DNA of 64,000 nt from Coprinus comatus (Eukaryota; Basidiomycota; Agaricomycetes; Agaricales; Agaricaceae), in NCBI GenBank assembly GCA_034638255.1, contig JAWPGT010000037.1:124001-188000 (forward strand), in the 5' to 3' direction. How positions within the stretch are numbered: position 1 is the first letter of the stretch; every line of letters starts with the position of its first letter. A model generated the notes under the pieces. The model was given only the letters and a program-made list of their open reading frames with translations, had not been told where the DNA came from and made no database searches. Both the position numbers and the translations under genes were made by a program. Shown piece after piece: positions 48,159 through 59,040 of the stretch.

Positions 48159-51100
48159 TCATTTTCGTCGTGGAGGTTGGTGTCGAGTAGCGATATTGGT
48201 ACCACCCTTAGTACCATTATTTCCTGCACCTGCTCCTGCACCACCACCACCACCACCACCACCACCACCACCGGCGGCATTATTAGCATCAGCGCGACTC
48301 CTAGTCGTCATCCTAGCATCACCTTCATATCCATTTCTCATTGCTTCAATAGTTCTTTCTCGAATCACTCGATTGGCTTCTCTTTCAATTCCCATCTGTC
48401 TTTGTTGGACTATTTGTGCTTCTAGCACACGTTGTGGGAATTGGTGTTCTCGTGGGTTCATTAATGGTATTGGTAGAAATCCTGGTATCGGTATTGGTTG
48501 CTGAGGTTGAGGTTGTCGCGGAGCATGTGGAGGTTGTACTTGAGGTACCCTAAAATCATCATCATCAACATGAACGACATCTCTTCCTTGAATATTAACG
48601 TTAATATTTCCTCTTGTTCGAACACGTCTCCTTTCTTTTTCTTTTTCTCTTTCTCTCTCCCTTGCCCTTTCCCTCTCAGTTCTCTGTCTTTCTCTTTCTC
48701 TTTCGCGTTGTCTTTCTCTTTCCCTATCGACAGCACTTAATCTTTCTGGTGGATCATCTTTTTGAACACCACCTCTACCACTTCTATTTCCTCCTCGACC
48801 CCTTTCCACTCGACCACCACCCCGACCTCCTCTTCCATGTCCACGTACTGGTCCCAGTGCCTCCCCTCTTCCACGTCCACGTTCATGTCCATGCCCTCTT
48901 CCTTCTCCTCGCCCTCCTCTTCGCCTCCCTCGTACTGCTCCTTGTCCTTGTCCTTGTCCTTGTCCTCTAGGTCTATACCCCTCAATTTCAATCTCACTAT
49001 CACCATCACCATCGCTTTCACTATCGCTAGGCCTGCTACGACCACTCCCACCACCATTATTGTTATTATTACCACCACCACCACTAAAACCATCGTCATA
49101 ATCGTCACTATCAAAATCCATAAAAATATCTTCATCTTCATCTTCATCTTCATCATCTTCATCCCCATCTTCATCTTCATCTTCATCTTCATCTTCACCT
49201 TCATCTTCGTCTTCATCCCCATCTCCATCCTCATCTTCATTGTTAGCGATTACTTCTCTGAACCATTCTTGATGAGCTTTTTGTTTTTGTTTTTGTTTCT
49301 GTTTAGATGTCGTCTTGGATTTTGATTTGGGAATTTGGGGTAGCTGTGGTAGTGGTGGTAGTGGTTGTAGTTGAGCTTTTTGTTTTCCTTTATCGTTTCT
49401 ATTGGCATTGAGATTAGGATTAAAAGGATCGGGATTAAAATTAAAATTAGGATTGAGATTAAGATTGATATTAAGATTAGGTCGTGGATATGCTGGTCCT
49501 GCTTCTACCTGACCTTGACCTTGACCTTGACCTTGAACATGACGTTGACGTAAACGTTGACGCAAACGTTGTCTTTGTTCTTTCAATTGATTATTCGGTT
49601 GTCGATTTTGAATATGATGATGAAGATTTGGTGGTGGTGGTGGTGGTGGAATACGATTAGGTAGACCTAAACCAAAAGGAGCAGCAGCAACATCAGGAGG
49701 TGGAGGAGGAGGTGGAAGACCAAAAATATTATGATACTGTGCATGAGGTATTTCAGGTATGTGAACACGAGGATGAGGATGAGGATTGGCATTGACGTGG
49801 GCATTGACAAGAGCGTTGATATGAGCATTAGCGTTGGCATTGGCATTAGCATTGACATGAACTCGCCCATGACCATAAGCTTGACCCATTCTATTAACTC
49901 CATCGTCTAATCGTCTCATTAAAAAATCTATAGCTCCTTCATTTGGAACATCTCGTAATTGTTCAGCTGCTGGATTGAGTACCCTTGCAGCTTGGTAACG
50001 TTCAACGAAAGCTATATGTTGAGCTTGAACTTGATTTTGACCACGACCTTGACCACGACCTTGACCACGACCTTGACCACGACCTTGACCACGACCACGA
50101 CCACGACCTTGACCTTGCCCTTGATTTTGGCCTTGATTTTGACCCTGACCTCTCATAATATAATCAAGAACTCTTCTTCCATCATACGCATCATCATGTC
50201 CTCGTCCCAACCATCCATTATTCGCACGTGGAGGTGGAGGTGGAAGTGGAGGTGCAGGTGCAGGTGCATGTACAGGTTGTTTACCCTTAACAACCTTTGG
50301 AATATCAATATTAAGTTCTTTAGAACCGATTGTTGGATTTGTTTTTCGAAGTTGAGATAATGCATTTTCAGCTGCTCGTTTTATTTCCAATGTATGCATT
50401 TCATCTAGGTTTTTGTCCCATAGGTAACATTTTTTTGAGGATGTTGATGTTGAAGGACCTTGTTGTTGCTATTTAGGAAGATGTTAGTGGATTTTTTGTG
50501 GTTTTGAAGGGTTAGGATTGTATTTACTTGATTGAAGTGATCGTATCCGTTTATATGATTTGTCGACAGATATAACATGATAAGGTATGACAATTTGGAC
50601 AGGTCATTTTATTGCACTACAAAAAAGATTTATTAGTAGAATAACGAAGGGGTAAAAAAAGAAGAAAATACGTACACCTCCTTCTTTAATAAAAGCCTTT
50701 TTACATTTCGGACAATTCCTCATAAGTGCTTGAGTCATAGCTTCTTCAACTGTATGTCTAGCATCCAAAACCTTATCTTGATCCGCTTCTTCACAACTTT
50801 TAGGTAAATGATCCAATTTCTTACATTTCCTACAACTTATTGCACCACATCTTCCATCACCATCATCGTTATCATCTTTATCATCACCCACATTCCCACA
50901 TTTGAACAACTTTTCATCATCGTTTTCAATAACACATTTCCATTCACAAAATGGACATTCTTCTAAACCTGGGATATTGGCGTCTGAGATTTCTTTTTGT
51001 TGGACTAGTCTTTCGTATAATGAGAGAAGTTTTGGTGGGAGTACGCGACGTAATTCGGATAATGAAAATAGGAGTTTACATGTTGATTGAGCCATGCAAG

Positions 51101-51894
51101 TTATGTTTATGTTGTGTGAACCCAAGAGTGTAGATGCGTAGGAACGTAAACAGGATTTACAAAATAAATGAGCGTCTGGACATTGACTCATTTTTTCCTG
51201 TTAATGATGTGATGATTAACTTTAATGGAGATTTGGAGATTGGAAATGGGATTAGGATACGTTACGAATTTGAATTTTGAAAAACAACAACCACATTCTA
51301 TACCATTTTCTTCATCTTCTCCATCTGATTCTTCAAGTTGAGAAATTTGGGCTTCGTTTTCGGATTGAGGTTCATCTGGATTCTCAAGTTTTTCCAAAAC
51401 CCAATCTAATTCCCTTTCGAATTCTTGATCATAAACGACTTTTTCTTTCCCATTAAGACGTGTTGGAATCTTCTTTGGAACATACGGTGGATTGGCATTA
51501 TCCAAGGCACGTATATGAAAAAAGGTAGGCGCGTAAAAGCTGTTGAAAGAAGCTAATGTAGAGCGCAAGTAAGATATTGGAATGAAGGGATAGTCTTGTT
51601 GTAGTCGATTTATAGTAAGTTGGGTATATTCTTGAGATACAGGGGTTGCCCTATCCTTGTTTAAATAATCGATTTGAGGACGTTTGAGTTTGAGTTTCTT
51701 GAGAGGAAGAGTATCACTGTCATCGTCTGCTTTTCGTTTGCCTTTTCCCTTTGACCTTGGGTAGTCCTTGTTCTCAAAGAGTAGTTGATGAGATGCTCAA
51801 GAGAAGATGAGTCGTTTATGAGAGAAAGCAGATATTCATCGTCTACGTCTGGGATGATTTCCTTTACTTGGTGGTGGATGGGGTTAGGAAGCAT
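48159..51894 (-). CDS. RBR-type E3 ubiquitin ligase (RNF216/TRIAD3 type) with a giant low-complexity tail
   Basis: RBR ligases pass ubiquitin through a catalytic Cys in RING2. Exons 51266-51894, 50676-51197, 50528-50616 and 48159-50468 (introns of 68, 59 and 59 bp) give about 1180 residues. Order: an N-terminal helix (IHHQVKEIIPDVDDEYLLSL), then RING1 (ECGCCFSKFKF|EKMSQCPDAHLFCKSCL). The IBR follows (CRKCKKLDHLPKSCEEA), then RING2 (RNCPKCKKAFIKEGGCNKM, TCPNCHTLSCYICR; the Cys after EGG is the expected catalytic one). After KKCYLWDKNLDEMH comes a tail of some 700 residues: Gly/Gln/Arg repeats, Asn/Ala-His repeats, an Asp/Glu run, RG repeats, an Arg/Glu coil and poly-Gly. Exon 1 (near 51795) and exon 3 (near 50552) are each off by one base, so frameshifts or errors exist. 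Confidence 0.85.
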
Positions 51895-51935
51895 TTGGAA
51901 CACAACAAGCACAAACAAACACCCTGTCTTTAACC
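51895..51935. promoter_or_regulatory. 41-bp divergent spacer between RBR ligase and Bub3 start codons
   Basis: Only 41 bp separate the chosen ATG of the minus-strand RBR ligase (51894) from the ATG of Bub3 (51936). Any shared promoter must overlap coding or leader DNA. The spacer is A/C-rich with no TATA element. Confidence 0.55.
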
Positions 51936-53092
51936 ATGGCTGATCAGATCCTGCCCTCCCCTCCCTTTGATTCAATATCAAAGCTGGTCTTCTCTCCAAC
52001 CAACAACGACCATCTCCTTGTCTCTTCCTGGGATACTGTATGTCCTCATCCCTTTCTCTGCCTTACTGATCTAATACTCTCCAGACTGTTCGTTTGTACG
52101 ATGTTGGTCAACACACAGAACTCAAGGCCAAGTTTGACCACAGAGCAGCAGTGCTCAGTACTACATTTTCAGATGATACCCATGCATATAGTGGAGGGCT
52201 GGATACTTCAGTTCGAGAGCTAGACTTGAGCACGGAGAAGATGGTGGTACTTGGCCAACACACGATTCCATCTCGTCAATGGTGTGGGATAAAGACCAGA
52301 AGTCGCTAATCACTGGCTCCTGGGATCGTACTCTCCGCTTCTGGGATCCGCGCTCCTCCTCTCCATCCTCCTGTCAAACCCAAGTACACAACACTCCAGA
52401 ACGCATCTATCACATCGACATCGCAACAAACAATCATACTCTCGTCGTAGCTATGGCTTCTAGATTATTCCATATCTACGATACGCGTAATATGGCTACG
52501 CCAACTCAACAAAGAGAATCTTCTCTTAGATTTATGACTAGGAGTTTGGCTTGTATGCCTGATGGTCAAGGTTATGCGACGGCTAGTACAGAAGGAAGAA
52601 TTGCTGTCGAATATTTCGATCCTTCGCCTGCTGCTCAAGAAAAGAAATACGCGTTTAAATGTCACAGGCAAACCATAGATGACGTAGATCATGTTTGGCC
52701 TGTTAATTCACTTGCTTTCCATCCCATGTACGCGTTTATTTTCCGATTTAACCCATATATTCACTCTCTTTCCCAGTTACAATACTTTCGCATCAGCAGG
52801 TTCAGATGGAACAGTCTCAATCTGGGATCATAAAGTCAAAAAACGTCTTCGTCAATATCCTAAATTCAATAATCCGGTCTCTTCAATTGCGTTTTCATGT
52901 GATGGGTCAAAATTGGCTGTTGGCGTGTCCTATACTTGGGATGAAGGCGAAGCTGGTGTCAAGACCGCTTCTCAACCTATGATTGTCGTTAAAACTCTTG
53001 GAGATGAAGTCAAGGTGTGTTTTTTCTTTTTTCGTATGAATACATCCTGATCGTCCTTTTTTTTTTTTTAGCCTAAGGGTTGGACGGGTTGA
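51936..53092 (+). CDS. bub3: Bub3-type WD40 spindle-checkpoint protein, with one apparent frameshift
   Basis: Bub3 binds Bub1 and Mad3/BubR1 at kinetochores and is needed for the spindle assembly checkpoint. Exons 51936-52037, 52085-52727, 52777-53014 and 53072-53092 (introns of 47, 49 and 57 bp). WD40 blades follow in order: ISKLVFSP...LLVSSWDT|TVRLYDVG, AYSGGLDTSVRELDL, LITGSWDRTLRFWDPR, LFHIYDTRN. Then come the Bub3-typical ESSLRFMTRSLACMPDGQGY, EGRIAVEYFDPSP and KKYAFKCHRQ, the blade TFASAGSDGTVSIWD, and the tail LGDEVKPKGWTG, comparable to the KPK tail of animal Bub3. One base is missing near 52271 (HTIP-x-SSMVW), between two otherwise perfect halves. An essential single-copy gene makes an assembly error likely. 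Confidence 0.9.
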
Positions 53093-54310
53093 TGTCACTC
53101 TTCTTTAGATATTACACTGTATAACAACTTGGTTAATTCCAATTAACGTCAAATTTTATACCTCGACGAGTCCTGCTCACTATTTCTAACTGTAAAGAAT
53201 CATAGACTATCCGAGGATGCCTGCGTCCCCTCTGCCCTTACTACAAAAACACGTCATCGTCAGTCATACATACCTTCCACAATGAATCTGAACGATCCCG
53301 ACTCTCAGGATCTCAACTTTGAACCCTGATTTCAATCAACCCTGACTTGCCCAATCTCCTCAAAATCCCTCTCTACTCTCGTCGACTTTGGATTATTGTT
53401 GCGGCACATTTCTCTCCGCCATCACATCGATGATCGATATATGCTTTGGTTAAGCCCTAACAAAAATCTTTTTATCTCATGTGAATACTCAGTTATAATA
53501 ACAAACATATAGGGTGTTGTACCAACGGTGTACTTTTGGCTGGAAGTTGGGAAGAGTCGCCTTTTTGTTTTTTGTTTTTTTCTTTGTTTTTGTCCTTTTT
53601 ATATCGGTTCGGAGTGTTAGAGTTTCGAAATTTCAAGTTTTCAACCTCCGCTTCACACTACCGCGTTCGGACTAGGTGCGGACGCTCAATGTTTTATATG
53701 ATCCAAGTGATGCGCAAATCAAAACCTCATCAATATTCGACATTCGACATGGCAAAGAAAGGGTACTGTATGTAACATCATTTTCGTTTTTTTTTTTGTA
53801 CTTGATTGTGCATGCAATATGGTACGGTTGTGACGGTTATCATTGTTGTTGTCATTTTCATTTACTCATTGAAAAGTTACAAACAAGAGAAGATATTATG
53901 GTTCCGACTTCTAAAGGTTAAAAACTATAAACAAAAGGACACTGGGATTCAGGAAATATATATATATATATAATGTGAGAAGCTCTGTATATACTCACCC
54001 CATCCCCTTCTCTCATTCTAATACTAACACTAAAACTTCCATTTTTTTAACTGGTGTTTTTTTTTTGTAACTTGAGTTGAACTCAACATAACATGATACG
54101 ACCTGCCTCGCTCTTATATTTATACTTTTCACCAATACCGACACCGAAACAATGATTATGAGGATGACCATCGGCACTACCGCTCGAATTACGGCCAGTA
54201 CGTCATATGACCCGAAAACAACATGAGCTCTGGGATCCAAGTCAGAATTGCTATTATGATCACGACCACTGGCTGCTGACGGTCTATGGATTAGCTTCTG
54301 AATCTGCATT
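53093..54310. other. Intergenic, no gene seen
   Basis: About 1.2 kb after Bub3. It holds a short TA microsatellite near 53957-53972 and T-rich runs. Small open frames show no family resemblance. Confidence 0.5.
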
Positions 54311-54319
54311 CCTAGCTAA

Positions 54320-55231
54320 AGGATTAAGCGGGGAAGATGATGAGATAAATTAAGTGGGGAGAGGATGACATAGTATTAGAGTGTGCTTGTTGTTTTTCAA
54401 GAGTTTACTTATAACGAATCTTATCTCTTCCCTTAACCTTCCCCAGCATCGACCTTACCTCTAACCATAGCCTTACATCGTGTATTTTTTTTACATTTTT
54501 CGAAAAATTTAACACAATGCCCAAATGGTCACTCATTTTGTATTTCATGTTTGTATTCCTATACAGTTTCACTCTTAGGTTCACATAACATAAATCTAAA
54601 ATGTATTTCAACGATTCAACCTCCATGCACAGTAATGATTTCGTTATCGGAATTAAGGAGAGTGTTACCAAGGGAAACACGTTTGTGGTATGAAAATTTG
54701 GTTCAACAGGAGATTGACAAAGCCAATCTTGAAGGACTGGAGGAATGTCCGTTTTCTGAATAGAAATGAATTGCTAAGGTTAGATTTGAAGAAGAAATAG
54801 CATTAAAGTGTGGATAAGCTGAGGGTGGTGGCTATTGGGATGGTGATTCAGATGGTGATAATGACTCTAAAATTCATGTTAGTGGTAGGAACTTTTGGGA
54901 TGCCAAAACATGTGGGGTGGTTAGTTGTAGGAAATGTAAGAGGTTGAGCCATTTGCCGAAAAGTTGCCAAGAAATGGAAGTGGAGAATAGGATATAAATA
55001 CGAAGTTGAGGAGGCTATGACGACATCGTTTATCAGGAATTGTCCAAACTGTAACCAGGGTAAAGAAAATGGTGTACATCTTTTTTTCTTCTTCGTAAAT
55101 AGGAATGGTACTGATCAATTCAATGAGGTAGTATAGTAAAATGACTTGTCCGGGATGTGGGGCAGTTTCTTGTTATAGAATTCCAGACGGATATAAACAC
55201 TTTGTGATAAGTCATATATTCAACGTTCAAG
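54320..55231 (+). pseudogene. RBR ligase relic, 5' part (split by the transposon)
   Basis: A decayed copy of the RBR ligase gene at 48159-51894, on the opposite strand. It reads LECACCFSRV (about 54380-54410; RING1 start), then QCPNGHSFCISCLYSYTVSL and LGSHNINLKC, then ISLSELRRVLPRETRLWYEN, then LEGLEECPFSE with a stop at 54761. Further on come CRKCKRLSHLPKSCQE, RNCPNC and KMTCPGCGAVSCY, ending in GYKHF just before the transposon. Stops and frame changes are frequent. The intron after RING1 start is recognisable. The copy continues beyond the transposon at 62612. Confidence 0.85.
55225..55231. repeat. Left target-site duplication of the transposon (GTTCAAG)
   Basis: GTTCAAG directly precedes the left terminal inverted repeat and is repeated exactly at 62605-62611 after the right one. 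A 7-bp duplication is longer than the 2-4 bp expected of classical CACTA elements. Confidence 0.85.
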
Positions 55232-55272
55232 CCCAGTGAAAAACTGATCGCGCATCATTCGGGATCATCTGA
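55232..55272 (+). repeat. Left terminal inverted repeat
   Basis: 41 bp starting CCCAGTGAAAAACTGATCG and ending GATCATCTGA. It pairs with 62564-62604 with one G/A difference at position 30. Confidence 0.95.
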
Positions 55273-55844
55273 TTTGGTCGGGTTGACAGAAAATGCTGGA
55301 CCATGTTAGTACATCTCAGCATTTAGAGAAAAAATAGGGCATTATCTGACATGATCAGATAATGAAAGAAGTGTGTTCTGACATGGTCGGGCACCATTTT
55401 ACATTTGTCAATAGATTTATTGGGTATATTCGGGTCTCTTATAGTATGGTTGGGTAGTAGAGGATGTCAGAAAATGGTAGAATTTGGTAGAATCTATATT
55501 ACAATATAATCTGGTATATTCTATCAAATTCTAGTATTCTACATTTTCTAGCATCTTCCAGCATTTTCTAGCAGTCCAAGAAGTAATACGAAAAATCTAA
55601 TAAATAGCAATTTCAGTAAATATAAGGGAAAACTTAAATTATAGTAACAACATACCCGAACCTGTCAGAATCTGACTTTTTCATGAAGCGAGAGTATCTA
55701 GAGATTTGTAGTGTTCAGATTAGGATTGTTAATATAGTCAAGGATCATAGTACTTACCAAAAAACATGAATAAAAGTATAATCTCTGCCAAGAGTTGGTT
55801 GTCAGAGAGTTTTGAATTTAAGAACAAATGGTACTGAGTATACC

Positions 55845-58800
55845 TTAATTTTTCTTGGGTCTACCACGTGGTTTCTTTGTTGTTAGAGCAGTTGTAAGTG
55901 TCTGAGAGATCTTCAAGAAGTAATTCTAGAGAGAAAATGTCAGTTTTGAAAATAAAAGGAGAAAAATACATACAATTTTCGTAGCATTGTCAAGCTGAGC
56001 CCAAAATGTTGCAAACTCCCAATTCAATCCTTCAGCATGTTCCTGTACCCAGTCCCTTCCACAAAGATGTCTATATTTTCAGTTAGCAAAGTAAATAAGA
56101 ATTGGTATATATATATCATTTAAAACCACATACTCAGCTGTGTTGTGGTCTACTTTTGCCCGGGGAATTGTGTACTTCTTCACCAAGACAGCCTGAGGAC
56201 GAGTCCAAACCTTTCCTTCCCATTCTTGTTGTGATATGCTGAGGCCGTCTGGAAGGACTGAAGGAATGGAGTTGCACATTGGGATGGTAAGAGAAGGACG
56301 AGATTGGTTGACTACTCCAGTTGAAAGGTTTGGTGCGTTCAGAGGTGGGGTGACTGGAGTTGGGATCCTTGAGGAGGTCGTGGAGGGTTCTGGGTGACTG
56401 GACAAGGGTCTTGGATTGTTGGATGGGGGGGAAAGTGTTGTTAATTGGTTCAATGTATTGGGAGTCAGGTTCGGTTGTACTGGACTCTCCATCATCAGAT
56501 TGGTTGGTGTCGGAAGTACTGTTGAATTCAGACTTGGTTGTACTGCTGAGTTCTCGATTGGACTGTTGGTTTGGAGGGAAAGTGTTGTCGATTGGTTCAA
56601 CGTATTGGGAGTCAGGTTCGGTTGTACTGGACTCTCTGTCAGAGTTGAGTCTGGTGAGGTTGTTGTTTGAGTTGATGAATTGAGAGGTGTTGAATGGGAT
56701 TCTGTGCTTGATAATGCCATTACCATTGCACCAATCCTCGATAAAGCAGATGATGTTGTTGCCGGGGCAGGAATACTCCATGTCAAGGGAGTTGAGGTAG
56801 TCTTCAATACATTGGAGGTAGACTGTACATGTTACGGTTTCATATTTATCATGACTAATCATTAGAACTAATGATGGACGATAGTGTACTTTCTCTTACT
56901 CGTTTCACATAGCCTTGGACTACTGTTTCGTATAGCCTCGGACTAGTACTTTCTATGGACTTCCACTTGTCGTTTCACTCACTGTTTCAGCTGTAGATAG
57001 TTTCACTCTCCTGTCTCACATGTATCAAGCATAGCCTACAACCTGTACTCATAGTTGTATAAATACATGGACAGCAACAGAGATTAAGCTTCAGCTTAAT
57101 ACTCTCTAGTTTCCTTCTACTCTATCTCGTTCCTCGCCTGTAACTTGATACCTAGAACCGGAGTCAGCTCTAACTCTTGCGCGAACGGCTTACTAGTAAG
57201 GAACACCTGTGATCTACAGTCTGAGTACTGTGGAGGTCGTCCCCTGAAAGAAGTCTCAGTCTGAGTAGACGTTCTCCTCCTACGAGCATCTTGAAGAGAT
57301 CCATCGTAGCATCGTCTATACCGAAACGGAGGTATAGGCAAGATCATAACAGTACATCGGTTATTATTGTCGCATGGGGGAAAGGAGCAATCATGTTCAA
57401 GGAAATATGATATAAGCTTGTTAGCATTCCAAGTATAAGGGTCATTATCAGGGTTGCGCACCGGTTGCGCCACAGATCCAGATGTATTGCTAGTAACTAT
57501 TGGTGGGGTAGGAACACCAATTATTTGAGGGGTTGGTAGAGTACCTTGGATATTAGGAGGAAAGATAGTGGGTAGACGTATATTAGCATTCTCAAAATCA
57601 TTGACAACAATGATAGGTTCTGGGCTGGGGGAAGACTATAACTTATTAGTAATATATTTAAAGTAATAGTAATAAAAAGATATACATACGAAAAATGTTC
57701 TTGGACACTTTGATTTCTTCCTATTCTTATCACCCTTTCCCTTTCTCTTTAATCCCAAAGAAGCATCTTCATCATCTGAGGAAATTTCAATTGTGCTTTC
57801 TGATAATTCGGCATCTGATACCTCATCAACTTCACTAATTTCAACAACATTCTTATCTATCTCCTGCCACTTTTGCTTTTTCATTTCCTTTCCCCTTTTC
57901 CTTGCTTTCTCTTTAGCCAGCTTCTTTGCATTTTTTTCCTCCTCTATATGCCTTGTGTATGTCTTGTAGTAGTTGGGATAAATCAGAGATGCAAGTTTGT
58001 CGGATTTCGAGGAGTTTTTGCACAATGCCATAAAAGGAAATTCCATTTCGAGGCGTGCATGGTAGTGGCGACAGAAAGATATATCGTTTCGATGGTAAGA
58101 TGATTGGGGAACCATTCCAATCTTCTTCAGATGTGCAGCAAGGTTGTTCCAAATGTCATAAGCACATTTGTTTAAATTTGCAACAATATAGTCAGACGAA
58201 AGAGGCATGCCATGGAGATCAGTAATATACCCATTACGTTCACAATTCCCTTGGTATTCTTTCTTATTCCAATAGCGTACAGTAACTCCTTCATCGGATG
58301 GTGGTAAGGAGCGGGGTGCAGGCTGAAGCCATGTAAAGTTGGGAATGGGTTCAAATGTGCCGTTTATTTGGTGTATAATGCCTTTTGGTAATAAAAATGT
58401 TGCCGAGAGATTATCCATATTTGAGGTTGTATTAGTAGAGGAAGGGGAGTTGACAGTTCTATCGGCAAGTTGATTTTTGATTTCTTTAATGTAGGTCTTG
58501 ATTTCAGAGAATTGAAGACACATTTCATCCCTATATAGAGTTTGAGATAAATATAAATATGATTTTATTCAATTAAAAAAACATACCTCAACTCATTGAT
58601 TAAAGTACCATTGCCAGTAGCTTGCTTATAGGCCATATTTCCGCATTCAATAAGATACTCATGGGGTGCAGTCTGAATAGCATTACGAACAATACTATGA
58701 ATATCTATCTATAAAAAAAACATGAATATATGCGCACATACAAGGTACTAGATACTTTCTACTCACCTGAGAATGGATTTGAGGTGCATATATGTCACTT

Positions 58801-58931
58801 TGGCCATGAACATGTGCATTTATATCAGAGTGAGGTATGTTTGGGTGGGTTGGATGGGTTGGAGCACGAGTATGAGATTGGATGATGCTGTTTAGAAGGG
58901 GGAAAGTCATTGGAGGCACAGCAGTTGGCAA
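55845..58931 (-). CDS. Transposon accessory protein with C-terminal AT-hook, split by a solo LTR
   Basis: A multi-exon minus-strand gene inside the transposon, not the transposase. Reading order: PTAVPPMTFPLLNSIIQSHT, then IDIHSIVRNAIQTAPHEYLI, then DEMCLQFSEIKTYIKEIKNQ. The core domain is VTVRYWNKKEYQGNC, YITDLHGMPLSSDYIV, IWNNLAAHLKKIGMVPQSS, then EMEFPFMALCKNSSKSDKLA. A Lys-rich helix and an acidic SDAELSESTIEISSDDED segment follow, then a Pro-rich part. After the LTR the frame resumes with a Cys-rich segment (CPGNNIICFIEDWC), a Ser/Thr/Pro repeat region, QQEWEGKVWTRPQAVLVKKY, DWVQEHAEGLNWEFATFWAQ and the end KKPRGRPKKN, an AT-hook. The core looks like uncharacterised proteins that recur near such elements in mushrooms (inference). 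One phase change within the repeat region is unexplained. Confidence 0.65.
56431..56637. repeat. Direct repeat pair of about 60 bp inside the accessory gene
   Basis: 56431-56490 and 56578-56637 match at about 56 of 60 positions. On the minus strand both encode the same short segment in either of two open frames (for example EPDSQY-EPI-NTFPP). This is an internal duplication within the Ser/Thr/Pro-rich linker. Confidence 0.85.
56830..57351 (+). mobile_element. Solo LTR, 522 bp, nested in the transposon's accessory gene
   Basis: It begins TGTTACGG and ends ATCATAACA (TG...CA with matching short inverted ends TGTTA/TAACA). It is flanked by GTACA at 56825-56829 and 57352-57356, a 5-bp target duplication. 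A TATAAATA box at about 57058-57065 in the + orientation marks the LTR promoter. Discounting the LTR and one GTACA copy joins the flanking minus-strand codons as NNNRCT + VYLQCIEDYLN with no stop, so the gene was intact here before insertion. No internal retroelement region remains, so it is a solo LTR left by recombination. Confidence 0.92.
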
Positions 58932-59040
58932 ATATAGAGGGCAAGATAGTTCTGGGCAGAGAAGATGAGAGTAGGAAAGAAAAACGTAGATGAAAGATGA
59001 ACGAAACTGAAAGAAACTTGATGATTTCCTAAAATAGACA

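Noticed and set aside
48177..49325. Long + strand open frames rich in Thr, Ser, Phe and Ile opposite the RBR ligase tail
   Set aside because: They are antisense shadows of the repetitive codons of the minus-strand gene.
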